Origin: JARRJS01 sp037388885
GTDB lineage: Bacteria > Gemmatimonadota > Gemmatimonadetes > Longimicrobiales > RSA9
NCBI GenBank assembly: GCA_037388885.1
Contig: JARRJS010000068.1
Location: 1-31,559 of the forward strand
Length of the DNA stretch: 31,559 bases
Reading direction: 5' to 3'
Part shown: positions 23,244 to 30,230 of the stretch, piece after piece
Layout: every line of letters begins with the position of its first letter
How positions within the stretch are numbered: position 1 is the stretch's first letter
Program-made: the position numbers and the translations under genes
The notes under the pieces: generated by a model
Seen by the model: only the letters and a program-made list of their open reading frames with translations
Told to the model about the DNA's origin: nothing
Database searches by the model: none

Positions 23244-24587
23244 ATGCTCGTCATCTTCAGCGACCTCCACCTGACCGACGGTCACACCGCCCGGAACCCG
23301 CCCGAGAGCATGTTGCGGCGCCTGGGCGACGAGATCCGCGCATCGGCGCGAGACAGGAAGGCCCGGGAGCTGGAGATCGTGCTGCTAGGGGACATCTTCG
23401 ACATCGTCCGCACCGACTACTGGCATCGCAACGGCGTAGCGGCGGAGCGGCGCCCGTGGGGCGGCGAGCCCGACCCGGAGACGGGCATGAACCGGGATGC
23501 GGCTGTCGAGCAGCAGTTCCTGGAGATCCTCGCCGATGCCCTTCGCGAAAACAGCAGCCAGGCGCTCATCGGCACGCTGAAGGGCCTCGAATCGGGGACG
23601 GGCCTCCGGCCGCACCTCACATACATCCCCGGCAATCACGACCGCGTACTGAACAACTTCCCCGTTCTGAGACAACAGATCGAGGCGGCGTTTGCGCCTC
23701 TGACGGTGGACTTCGCCAACGTCTATGAGTCCGCCGCCTACGCGGTCCGTGCCAGGCACGGCCACGAGTGGGACGGGAACTGCCACGGCTGGCAGTTCTA
23801 CCGGAAGGTGTTGAACGAACATTCCGACATCGGCCGCTTCGATGAGAAGGCGTACCGGGTCATGGCCATCGGCGAGGTCGTGACGGCCGAGCTCATGGCC
23901 GGCGTCATCCACTACACCCGGCAGGCCCTGGACCCGGAACGGGACAAGCCGTTCCTGGACAGTCTGGTCGCTCTCCACAACCTGCGGCCCATGGCGGAAG
24001 CGTTCCACTGGCTCGCCTGGCAGAAGCAGAGCCAGTACACGGATGTGTGTAAGCAAGCCGTCGTCACCGCGCTGGGCGGTGTGTTGGACAGCGGGTTCGC
24101 CAGGCTGTGGGACCGGACCAGGCGCGACTTCCTCATCTCGGGCGACCTCACGGATTACCTGCAGAAGGTACGGGACGAGGTGCGCGTCGCCGGCCTCGAT
24201 GCCGTCGACGCGAGCATCCGGCTGCTGGAGCCCCTCGGCGACCTGCGGCGGATGTTCGTCGGCGAGAAGACGCCCCTCGTGGATGGTGCGGCCGCGGAAA
24301 CGAAAGAGCTGCCCGACGACAGCCCCATCCAGTACATCGTCTACGGGCACACGCACCGCCCTCGCGAAGAATGCTTCTCCGCACGTCTGGACGGCCGCGT
24401 CCACATGTACCTCAATACCGGAACGTTCCTGCCCCTCATCGAACGGGCCCGGGATCGTAGCTTCTACGAGACCAACCGCATGGCGTTCGCATGCTTCTTC
24501 CGCAACGACGAGGACACCGCCGGACGTGCGGGCGCCGGCCCTACCATGGACCTGTGGCAACGGGTGCAGAGGAGGGACTATGCGTGA
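23244..24587 (+). CDS. Calcineurin-like metallophosphoesterase
   Basis: A 447-residue protein with the five dimetal-site blocks of calcineurin-like phosphoesterases: SDLHL (Asp7, His9), LLGDIFD (Asp50), GNHD (130-133), GHEWDG (His174) and YGHTHRP (His369, His371). It should hydrolyse a phosphomono- or diester in the cytoplasm. The fold is interrupted by a helical insert of about 190 residues between GHEWD and GHTH (including GEVVTAELMAGVIHYTRQAL and DSGFARLWDRTRRDFLISGD), so it is longer than the usual 250-300 residues. The insert may set substrate choice, which cannot be read from sequence. ATG 23244 has AAGGA about ten bases upstream; the open frame before it consists of element E7 sequence. 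No operon partner is visible, as elements E7 and E8 flank the gene. Confidence 0.8.
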   Translation: MLVIFSDLHLTDGHTARNPPESMLRRLGDEIRASARDRKARELEIVLLGDIFDIVRTDYWHRNGVAAERRPWGGEPDPETGMNRDAAVEQQFLEILADALRENSSQALIGTLKGLESGTGLRPHLTYIPGNHDRVLNNFPVLRQQIEAAFAPLTVDFANVYESAAYAVRARHGHEWDGNCHGWQFYRKVLNEHSDIGRFDEKAYRVMAIGEVVTAELMAGVIHYTRQALDPERDKPFLDSLVALHNLRPMAEAFHWLAWQKQSQYTDVCKQAVVTALGGVLDSGFARLWDRTRRDFLISGDLTDYLQKVRDEVRVAGLDAVDASIRLLEPLGDLRRMFVGEKTPLVDGAAAETKELPDDSPIQYIVYGHTHRPREECFSARLDGRVHMYLNTGTFLPLIERARDRSFYETNRMAFACFFRNDEDTAGRAGAGPTMDLWQRVQRRDYA

Positions 24588-24611
24588 CGCCGCCACCCGC
24601 GCTGCCCGGTT

Positions 24612-24738
24612 GCAGGGCGCTCGCTTCAGGTAGCAGGGCGCCGCCGCTGCGCGGCGGCTGCAGGTGGCAGGTCCGGGTTGCCGGCTCGGCCTCGTTCGCG
24701 GCGGGACTGCTGCCTACGTCGTGGTCTTTGCGCGGCCG
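24612..24738. repeat. Element E8 (left arm only)
   Basis: The best-preserved left arm: GGGCGCTCGCT, the end TCAGGTAGCAGGGCGCC (24626-24642), the hairpin GCCGCCGCTGCGCGGCGGC (24640-24658, perfect 8-bp stem), GCAGGTGGCAGGTCCGGGTT, and the core GCGGCGGGACTGCTGCC then TACGTCGTGGTC. No right arm follows; the SET-domain gene begins 94 bp downstream. Confidence 0.8.
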
Positions 24739-24831
24739 GCGCGCATACGGCGGCCACGAGGGTGCACCTTGGACGCGGCGCGTGGCTCGAACGCGCGCCC
24801 CGCCGGTCTGACCCCGGAACGAGAGGAGCCA

Positions 24832-25353
24832 TTGACCGGAGACGTCGTCGTTCACGCTTCGCCCATCGAGGGGCTTGGCGTGTTCGCGGCCCGGGCGTTC
24901 GGCGCGGGCGAGCGCATCCGCGTCATCCACGTCGTGCGCGAGGTCACGCCTGACGCGCCACTGCGCCCGGAGCTGGGCGAGCGCGCGGACCACTGCGACT
25001 ACCCCGACGGCCGGGTCGTCCTCATCGGCCCGCCCGACTGCTACCTGAACCACAGTTGTGACCCGAACGCCTGGGTCCGGTACGACGCCGGCCGGGCCAC
25101 CCTCGTCGCCCGCCGCGATATCCCGGCGGGCGAGGAAATCACCTGCGACTACAACATCAACATCACCGGCGGCGACGCCTGGCCCTGCCACTGTGGCGCC
25201 CGGCGCTGCCGCGGCGCCACCACCGGCGACTTCTTCATGCTGCCGCCGGACATCCAGTGCGAGTATCGCCCGCTGCTGGCCGACTGGTTCGTGCGGAGGC
25301 ACGAGGCGCGTTTGCGGGAGATCGACGCGGGACCGGAACGAACTCGACCTTGA
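24832..25353 (+). CDS. SET-domain protein (putative protein lysine methyltransferase)
   Basis: A 173-residue protein with a near-complete SET domain. VVVHASPIEGLGVFAARAFG (5-24) is the SAM-binding start, NHSCDPN (73-79) and GEEITCDY (100-107) are the two parts that knot into the active site, with Tyr107 as the catalytic tyrosine. CHCGARRC (119-126) is a post-SET zinc site that would use Cys119, Cys121 and Cys126 plus Cys76. Such domains methylate lysines on proteins. They are common in eukaryotes and scattered in bacteria, and the target here is unknown. The start is the TTG at 24832, preceded by GAGAGGAG; no in-frame ATG or GTG lies near, and the open frame upstream is E8 and GC-rich sequence. 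A SnoaL-like gene follows after 32 bp and may be co-transcribed. Confidence 0.85.
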   Translation: MTGDVVVHASPIEGLGVFAARAFGAGERIRVIHVVREVTPDAPLRPELGERADHCDYPDGRVVLIGPPDCYLNHSCDPNAWVRYDAGRATLVARRDIPAGEEITCDYNINITGGDAWPCHCGARRCRGATTGDFFMLPPDIQCEYRPLLADWFVRRHEARLREIDAGPERTRP

Positions 25354-25385
25354 AAGAAGCGGTTGGGAGACGGAGCGAGGAGAAC

Positions 25386-25775
25386 ATGGATGTCGAGCAG
25401 GTTGCGCAGCGATTCGTCGACGCCATCAACGGCGGGGACGTCGAGAGTCTCTCGGCCCTCATGACGGACGACCACGTCTTCGTCGACTCCGACGGATCGC
25501 GCACCGTCGGCCGGCAGGCCGTGCGAGACGCGTGGTCGCAGTTCTTCGCGATGGTCGGGGATTACACGGTGACGGTGGAGGAACGCTTCCACTCGGGCGA
25601 CACGGCGGTCCTCGTAGGCATGGCCACGGGAACAGTGGCACGCGCCGGGGGGCCACGTCGCGCCAACGCCTGGACCGTGCCCGCCGCCTGGCGGGTGGTC
25701 GTCCGGGCAGACCGCGTGGCCGTCTGGCAGGTGTTCGTGAACCCCGAGCCGATCCTCGCCGCGCTCCAGGAGTAG
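25386..25775 (+). CDS. SnoaL-like/NTF2-fold protein
   Basis: A 129-residue protein with the cone-shaped NTF2-like fold pattern: VEQVAQRFVDAINGGDVESL for the first helices, LMTDDHVFVDSDG for the first strand, GRQAVRDAWSQFFAMVGDY for the third helix, and curved strands YTVTVEERFHSGDTAVLVGM and AAWRVVVRADRVAVWQVFVN. Members act as small isomerases or cyclases, or simply bind ligands, and close sequence similarity is needed to tell them apart. ATG 25386 follows GGAGCGAGGAGAAC. The gene is 32 bp downstream of the SET-domain gene on the same strand, so the two may form a small operon that ends at element E9. Confidence 0.8.
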   Translation: MDVEQVAQRFVDAINGGDVESLSALMTDDHVFVDSDGSRTVGRQAVRDAWSQFFAMVGDYTVTVEERFHSGDTAVLVGMATGTVARAGGPRRANAWTVPAAWRVVVRADRVAVWQVFVNPEPILAALQE

Positions 25776-25786
25776 CCCGTGTTCAG

Positions 25787-26022
25787 GTTGCACGGCGCCC
25801 GCTCCGGGTGGCAGGGCGCCGCCGCTGCGCGGCGGCTGCAGGTGGCAGGTCCGGGTTGCCGGCTCTTCCGGGTTCGCGGGGGGACTGCTACCTGCGCGGG
25901 GTCCGGGCCGACGACGCACCGACCGCGTCGAAGGCAGCAGTCCCTCCGCGAACGAAGCGGAGCCCGGCACACCGACCTGCTACCTGCAGCCCGCGCGAAG
26001 CGCGGGCGCCCTGCCACCTGAG
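25787..26022. repeat. Intergenic element E9 (complete, compact, about 236 bp)
   Basis: The most compact complete copy, filling most of the gap 25776-26105. Left arm: GGGTGGCAGGGCGCC, the hairpin GCCGCCGCTGCGCGGCGGC (25818-25836), GCAGGTGGCAGGTCCGGGTT and the core GCGGGGGGACTGCTACC. A short centre leads to the right arm: AGGCAGCAGTCCCTCCGCG, GACCTGCTACCTGCA, the hairpin GCCCGCGCGAAGCGCGGGC (25989-26007) and GCCCTGCCACCTGA. The left hairpin is identical to that of E8. Confidence 0.85.
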
Positions 26023-26038
26023 TCCCGGCGCCCTCCAC

Positions 26039-26068
26039 TTGACCCGCGCCGAACCTCCGGCCTATCGT
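26039..26068 (+). promoter_or_regulatory. Sigma-70-type promoter of the prolyl oligopeptidase gene
   Basis: TTGACC (26039-26044) and TATCGT (26063-26068) are 18 bp apart, just outside the right end of E9. The predicted leader is about 31 nt and includes CGGAGG, eight bases before the ATG at 26106. Confidence 0.6.
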
Positions 26069-26105
26069 CCCAGGCCACCATCGCACCCACTTCCGGAGGC
26101 TCCAC

Positions 26106-28268
26106 ATGCCGTCCAGGCGCCGTCTCCCGCTCGCCCTTGCTGGCTTGACCAGCCTCGCCATCCTGACCGCTCTCGCGGCTTGCGCGCCACAGGGCCCGCC
26201 GCCGCCCCAGTACCCCGCCACCCGCACGGACAGCGTGGTGGACGACTACTTCGGCACGAAGGTGGCCGACCCCTATCGCTGGCTGGAGGACCAGAACTCG
26301 CCCGAGGTGGCGAAGTGGGTGGAGGCGGAGAACGCGGTCACGTTCGCGTATCTCCAGAAGATTCCGCTGCGCGACACGTTCCGCACGCGCCTCACGGAGC
26401 TGTGGAACGACCCGAGCGTCAGCGTGCCGGACCGCGTCGCCGGCCGGCTGTTCTACCGGATGAACACGGGGCTCCAGAACCAGTCCGTGCTGTACGAGCA
26501 GGCCGCCATGGACGGGAAGCCCGTGACGCTCATTGACCCGAACACGCTGTCCAGCGACGGCTCCATCGACCTGGCCGCCACCTCGCCCTCGCCCGACGGC
26601 CGCTACCTCGCCTACGGACTCTCCGTCGGCGGGTCCGACTGGCGCGACCTGCACGTCCGCGATCTCGAGACCATGCAGGACCTGCCCGACACCGTGCACT
26701 GGGTGAAGTACTCCGGCATCTCGTGGACGAAGGACGGGAAGGGCTTCTTCTACACCCGCTTCCCGACCCCGCCCGCCGACCAGGTGCTCACGGCCGCCGC
26801 GTTGAACGGCAAGATCTACTACCACACGGTCGGCACGGCGGACTCGCAGGACCGGCTGATCTACCAGCGGCCCGACCTTCCCGACTGGTACGAGAACGCG
26901 TTCGTAACCGACGACGGGCGCTTCCTGTTCATCACGCTCAGCCACGGCACCGACCCCGAGAACCTGTTGTACTACGCGGACCTCGGGAACCCGATGCACC
27001 CCGACCTGGGCGCGCGCGTACGGGCGGTGAACACGTCGAACGACGCCGAGTACCGCGTGCTCGGCAACGAGGGCAACGTCGTCTTCATCCGGACCACGAA
27101 GGACGCGCCTAACCGCCGCATCATCTCCATCACGCTGCCGGACACCGTCCTGGCCCACGCGAAGACCGTGGTGCCCGAGACGAAGAACAACATCCAGAGC
27201 TCGCTCATCGCCGGCGACCGCGTCGTCGTGCAGACGCTGGAGGACGTGCAGAGCCACGTGCGCATGTACGACGCCGGCGGCAAGCTGGTGGGCGAGGTGG
27301 CGCTGCCGGGCATCGGCGCGGTGCGCGGCCTCAGCGGGCGCGCGGGCCAGCCGGAGCTGTTCTACGCGTTCGCGTCGTTCCTGGCGCCCACGACGGTCTA
27401 CCGGTACGACTTCGCCACGGGCAAGTCGACGGCGTTCAGCCCGCTGCCCCGCAAGGCGCTCTTCGACCCGACGCCGTACCAGACGAAGCAGGTCTTCTAC
27501 CAGTCGAAGGACGGCACGCGCATCCCCATGTTCATCACGGCCCGCAAGGACGTGAAGCTGGACGGCACCAACCCGACCATCCTCTACGCGTACGGCGGCT
27601 TCGACATCGCCACGCTGCCCAGCTACAGCCCCACCGTGGCTGTCTGGCTGGAGCACGGCGGCATCTACGCCGTGGCCAACATCCGGGGCGGCAACGAGTA
27701 CGGCGAGGCCTGGCACCACGCCGGCCGGCTGGCCGAGAAACAGAACGTGTTCGACGACTTCGCCTGGGCGGCCAAGTACCTCATCGCCCAGAAGTACACG
27801 TCGCCCGAGCACCTGGCGATCGACGGCTACTCCAACGGCGGCCTGCTGGTAGGCGCCACCGAGGAGCAGCACCCGGACCTGTTCGCAGCCGCGTACGCCG
27901 GCGCGGGCGTCATGGACATGCTGCGCTACCAGAAGTTCAGCGCCGGCGTCGGCTGGGTGCCCGAGTACGGGTCGTCGGACGACTCAACCCAGTTCCAGTA
28001 CCTCATCAAGTACTCGCCGGTGCAGAACGTGAAACCGGGTACCTGCTACCCCGCGACCATCGTCACCACCGCGGACCACGACGACCGCGTCGTACCGGGC
28101 CATTCGTACAAGTTCACGGCGGCGATGCAGGCCGCCCAGGGCTGCAACAACCCCATCCTGATCCGCGTGGAGACCAAGACCAGCCACGGCTACATGCCCA
28201 CCGACAAGCGCATCGCCCAGCTGGCCGACGAGTGGGCGTTCACGGGGTGGGAGACGGGGATGCGGTAG
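26106..28268 (+). CDS. Prolyl oligopeptidase family S9A, lipoprotein
   Basis: A 720-residue serine peptidase of the S9A family. The first 26 residues form a lipoprotein signal (basic RRR, hydrophobic LALAGLTSLAILTA, lipobox LAAC with Cys26), so it is probably anchored in an envelope membrane facing the periplasm. DDYFGTKVADPYRWLEDQNS is the family's N-terminal signature. A seven-bladed beta-propeller (about 100-440) leads to the alpha/beta hydrolase domain. The nucleophile is Ser576 in DGYSNGGLL (usually GGSNGGLL), the acid is Asp659 or Asp660 in DHDDRVVP, and the histidine is His694 in TSHGYMP. It cleaves short peptides after proline. CGGAGG lies eight bases before the ATG. Length and all catalytic parts look intact. 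Confidence 0.9.
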   Translation: MPSRRRLPLALAGLTSLAILTALAACAPQGPPPPQYPATRTDSVVDDYFGTKVADPYRWLEDQNSPEVAKWVEAENAVTFAYLQKIPLRDTFRTRLTELWNDPSVSVPDRVAGRLFYRMNTGLQNQSVLYEQAAMDGKPVTLIDPNTLSSDGSIDLAATSPSPDGRYLAYGLSVGGSDWRDLHVRDLETMQDLPDTVHWVKYSGISWTKDGKGFFYTRFPTPPADQVLTAAALNGKIYYHTVGTADSQDRLIYQRPDLPDWYENAFVTDDGRFLFITLSHGTDPENLLYYADLGNPMHPDLGARVRAVNTSNDAEYRVLGNEGNVVFIRTTKDAPNRRIISITLPDTVLAHAKTVVPETKNNIQSSLIAGDRVVVQTLEDVQSHVRMYDAGGKLVGEVALPGIGAVRGLSGRAGQPELFYAFASFLAPTTVYRYDFATGKSTAFSPLPRKALFDPTPYQTKQVFYQSKDGTRIPMFITARKDVKLDGTNPTILYAYGGFDIATLPSYSPTVAVWLEHGGIYAVANIRGGNEYGEAWHHAGRLAEKQNVFDDFAWAAKYLIAQKYTSPEHLAIDGYSNGGLLVGATEEQHPDLFAAAYAGAGVMDMLRYQKFSAGVGWVPEYGSSDDSTQFQYLIKYSPVQNVKPGTCYPATIVTTADHDDRVVPGHSYKFTAAMQAAQGCNNPILIRVETKTSHGYMPTDKRIAQLADEWAFTGWETGMR

Positions 28269-28302
28269 GCCCGGTTTTCAGCATAGCGAATGGGGCGGGT
28301 CC

Positions 28303-28560
28303 GGCTTTTTCGAGTTCGAGTTCGAAGTCGAATTCGAGAAAGCGGGGTTGAAGGCCGGCATCGGGCTGCGGCGCGGCCCGCTTCCGACTCCGCCGCCAGA
28401 GGCCGACGTCCCGGCGGGGCTGGCCACGGCACCCGCGACGAGGACACGCCAGGCCCGCCGCAGGCGCGCCTCCTCCCACAGCCCGGGCGCCCGCACCCCA
28501 CCAGCGCTCGCCCCCCTCGCCGAACTCGAACTCGAACTCGAATTCGAACTCGAAAAGCCC
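28303..28560. repeat. Element F4/F5: 258-bp inverted repeat with hexamer arms
   Basis: Occupies most of the gap 28269-28615. The left arm (28303-28344) reads GGCTTTTTCGAGTTCGAGTT then CGAAGTCGAATTCGAG. The right arm (28522-28560) is its complement, GAACTCGAACTCGAACTCGA then ATTCGAACTCGAAAAGCCC. About 180 bp of GC-rich sequence without a convincing gene lies between. The arms share their ends (CTTTTTCGAG against CTCGAAAAGC) but have different numbers of hexamers, as expected if each arm gains or loses units by slippage. There is no similarity to the E elements. Confidence 0.75.
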
Positions 28561-28615
28561 CCGAGCAGAAGCCCGTCGCCTTGCCGATGCCACTGCACCG
28601 GGCCATTATCCTCGC

Positions 28616-29107
28616 ATGCGTGATGCCTTCCGGAAGTTCTTCGACGAGCACATGAACGTGCCGCACAACGGCGGCTCGACGCGCTCCAAGCCGGCGCCGC
28701 GGCCGGCCGAGGACGCGGACCGCCGGATCCAGATCGCGGCGTGCGCCCTGCTCCTGGAGCTGGCCTACGCTGACGACGATTTCAGCGAGATGGAGCGCCT
28801 GCATCTGCAGGGGGTCGTGCGGCGGCACTTCGACATGGACGAGGCGACGGCCAAGGATCTCATCGCCATGGCCGCCGAGACGCAGGCGGAGGCCATCGAC
28901 CTCTTCCAGTTCACCTCCTTGATCCGGGAGAACTACGACCTGGGCCAGAAGACCCTGCTGGCGGAGATCATGTGGGGCCTGATCATGGCCGACGGCCGGA
29001 TCTCCGCCCGCGAAGCCTACATGCTCCGCAAGATCGCCAACCTGCTGGACCTGAAGCCCGGCTACCTGTCGGCGGCGCGCAAGCTGGCCGAAGAGGACGA
29101 CGACTGA
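28616..29107 (+). CDS. TerB-like (tellurite-resistance-fold) protein
   Basis: A 163-residue helical protein. The central part (IQIAACALLLELAYADDDFS, EMERLHLQGVVRRHF, then DLGQKTLLAEIMWGLIMADG) contains the two acidic repeats of TerB-like domains, each a helix followed by an Asp-rich loop (YADDDFSEME and MADGRISARE). TerB-like proteins are small cytoplasmic helical proteins linked to tellurite resistance and to membrane-associated stress systems. Single-copy relatives outside ter operons, as here, have no known function. The ATG at 28616 lacks a Shine-Dalgarno sequence, and a TATCCT box sits only three bases before it, so the true start may be further in (Met13 at 28652) or the message may be leaderless. 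The gene converges on fecR with a hairpin at 29109-29130 between them. Confidence 0.75.
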   Translation: MRDAFRKFFDEHMNVPHNGGSTRSKPAPRPAEDADRRIQIAACALLLELAYADDDFSEMERLHLQGVVRRHFDMDEATAKDLIAMAAETQAEAIDLFQFTSLIRENYDLGQKTLLAEIMWGLIMADGRISAREAYMLRKIANLLDLKPGYLSAARKLAEEDDD

Positions 29108-29108
29108 A

Positions 29109-29130
29109 GCGATCTCGAGCGCGAGGTCGC
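29109..29130. terminator. Hairpin between the converging TerB-like and fecR genes
   Basis: GCGATCTCG and CGAGGTCGC pair over nine bases with one G-T pair around an AGCG loop. It lies directly after the TerB-like stop and could end transcription from either side, though no U tract is present on the plus strand. Confidence 0.4.
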
Positions 29131-29168
29131 AATTCGAGGCGAGAAGCGCGCCGGTTGTAATGTGAGGG

Positions 29169-30164
29169 CTAGCGCTGGATGCGGGCGCCCTCTTCGGTGA
29201 GCTCGCACTGCGCGCCGGCGATCTGGCAGAGTGTCAGGACCGCGCCTCCGAAGCTGTCCTCCTCCAGCGTGCCGGAGATGCGTACCGTGCGGAGGTCGCC
29301 GACCACCTCCACCTTCTTGCCGAACCGTCGTTCCACCGCGCGGGCGACCTCCGCCAGGGGCGTGGCCTGGAACAGCATCACGCCTTCGGGCCAGTCCAGC
29401 AGTGCGTAGATGTCGGCGGCCTGCCGGACCGTGGGCGCCCGCCCGCCGGAGGCCTGGCCCAGGCTGCCGGCGGGCACGTCCACGGAGCCTTCCTTGTTGG
29501 ACAGGTTGACGACGCCTTCCACCACGATGGCCCGCACGCCGCCAGCGGTCTGCGCCAGCTCGAACCGGGTCCCGAGGACGCGCGTCTCGGCGCTACCGGC
29601 GCGTATGATGAACGGGCGCGCCTCATCGTGTGCCACCGCGAAGAAGGCACGGCCCAGAAGCGTCGCCCTGCGATAGGATTCAGAGAACGTCGTCCGGAGG
29701 CGGCTCCCCGGCGCCAGCTTGACGAAGCTGCCGTCCCGGAGAGTCACGACGCGGGACGCGTCGGCGCCGGCGATGTACGACGCCGACCGACCGCCCCCGA
29801 GGACCGTGTCCAGCCGGATGCCCAGCGCCACGGCGGCGATGGCCGCGGCCAGGGCCACGCTCCACCGCAGTGCCCTGCCGCCGAAGCGGGACCGGGCGCG
29901 CCGCTGGTCCAGGGAGATGACGTCGGGCTCGCCGGTGCGCGCCCGCCGCGATTCGGCCGCGGCGGCGACCACCGCCCCGTTCGCCGGATGCGAGACCGCC
30001 ATTGCGGCCGCGGGCTCCGTCAGGGCCCACACGCGCGCCGTGTCCTGGAAGTAGGCCTCGTTGGCCTCGGACTCGGCGCGCCACGCCCGGACCCGCTCCA
30101 TCGCCTCGGGCGACGCATTGCGCTGCAGGACCTGGATGATCAGCTCGTCCACCGTTGACTCCAC
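29169..30164 (-). CDS. FecR-family anti-sigma/sigma-regulator protein
   Basis: A 331-residue inner-membrane regulator. Residues 1-95 are the cytoplasmic part that holds the sigma factor (ELIIQVLQRNASPEAMERVR, then WRAESEANEAYFQDTARVWA). A single transmembrane helix is at about 99-116 (LRWSVALAAAIAAVALGI). The periplasmic FecR domain follows (SRVVTLRDGSFVKLAPGSRL, GRAFFAVAHDEARPFIIRAG), and a C-terminal DUF4974-like/STN-binding domain ends the protein (ATPLAEVARAVERRFGKKVE). It would pass a signal from an outer-membrane receptor to the ECF sigma factor encoded just upstream. GTG 30164 is the longest start; a second GTG at 30152 has a better-spaced GGTGGAG and may be the real one. The gap to the sigma gene is 66 bp, so the two form one transcript. 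Confidence 0.9.
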   Translation of the reverse strand: MESTVDELIIQVLQRNASPEAMERVRAWRAESEANEAYFQDTARVWALTEPAAAMAVSHPANGAVVAAAAESRRARTGEPDVISLDQRRARSRFGGRALRWSVALAAAIAAVALGIRLDTVLGGGRSASYIAGADASRVVTLRDGSFVKLAPGSRLRTTFSESYRRATLLGRAFFAVAHDEARPFIIRAGSAETRVLGTRFELAQTAGGVRAIVVEGVVNLSNKEGSVDVPAGSLGQASGGRAPTVRQAADIYALLDWPEGVMLFQATPLAEVARAVERRFGKKVEVVGDLRTVRISGTLEEDSFGGAVLTLCQIAGAQCELTEEGARIQR

Positions 30165-30230
30165 CTCTCTCGACTGAAGGCTTCCGCCCTTAACACGATC
30201 GGGAACGCCGGTGTCTACTAATCGGCGTGC

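Noticed and set aside
5288..26007. Reading every E-element hairpin as an intrinsic terminator.
   Set aside because: The hairpins are not followed by a T tract, occur in both orientations and twice per element, and one element lies between divergent genes.
25980..27872. A 630-codon minus-strand open frame opposite the prolyl oligopeptidase.
   Set aside because: The plus strand carries the full catalytic triad and lipobox; the antisense product has Arg/Val/Gly-rich composition and no recognisable domain.
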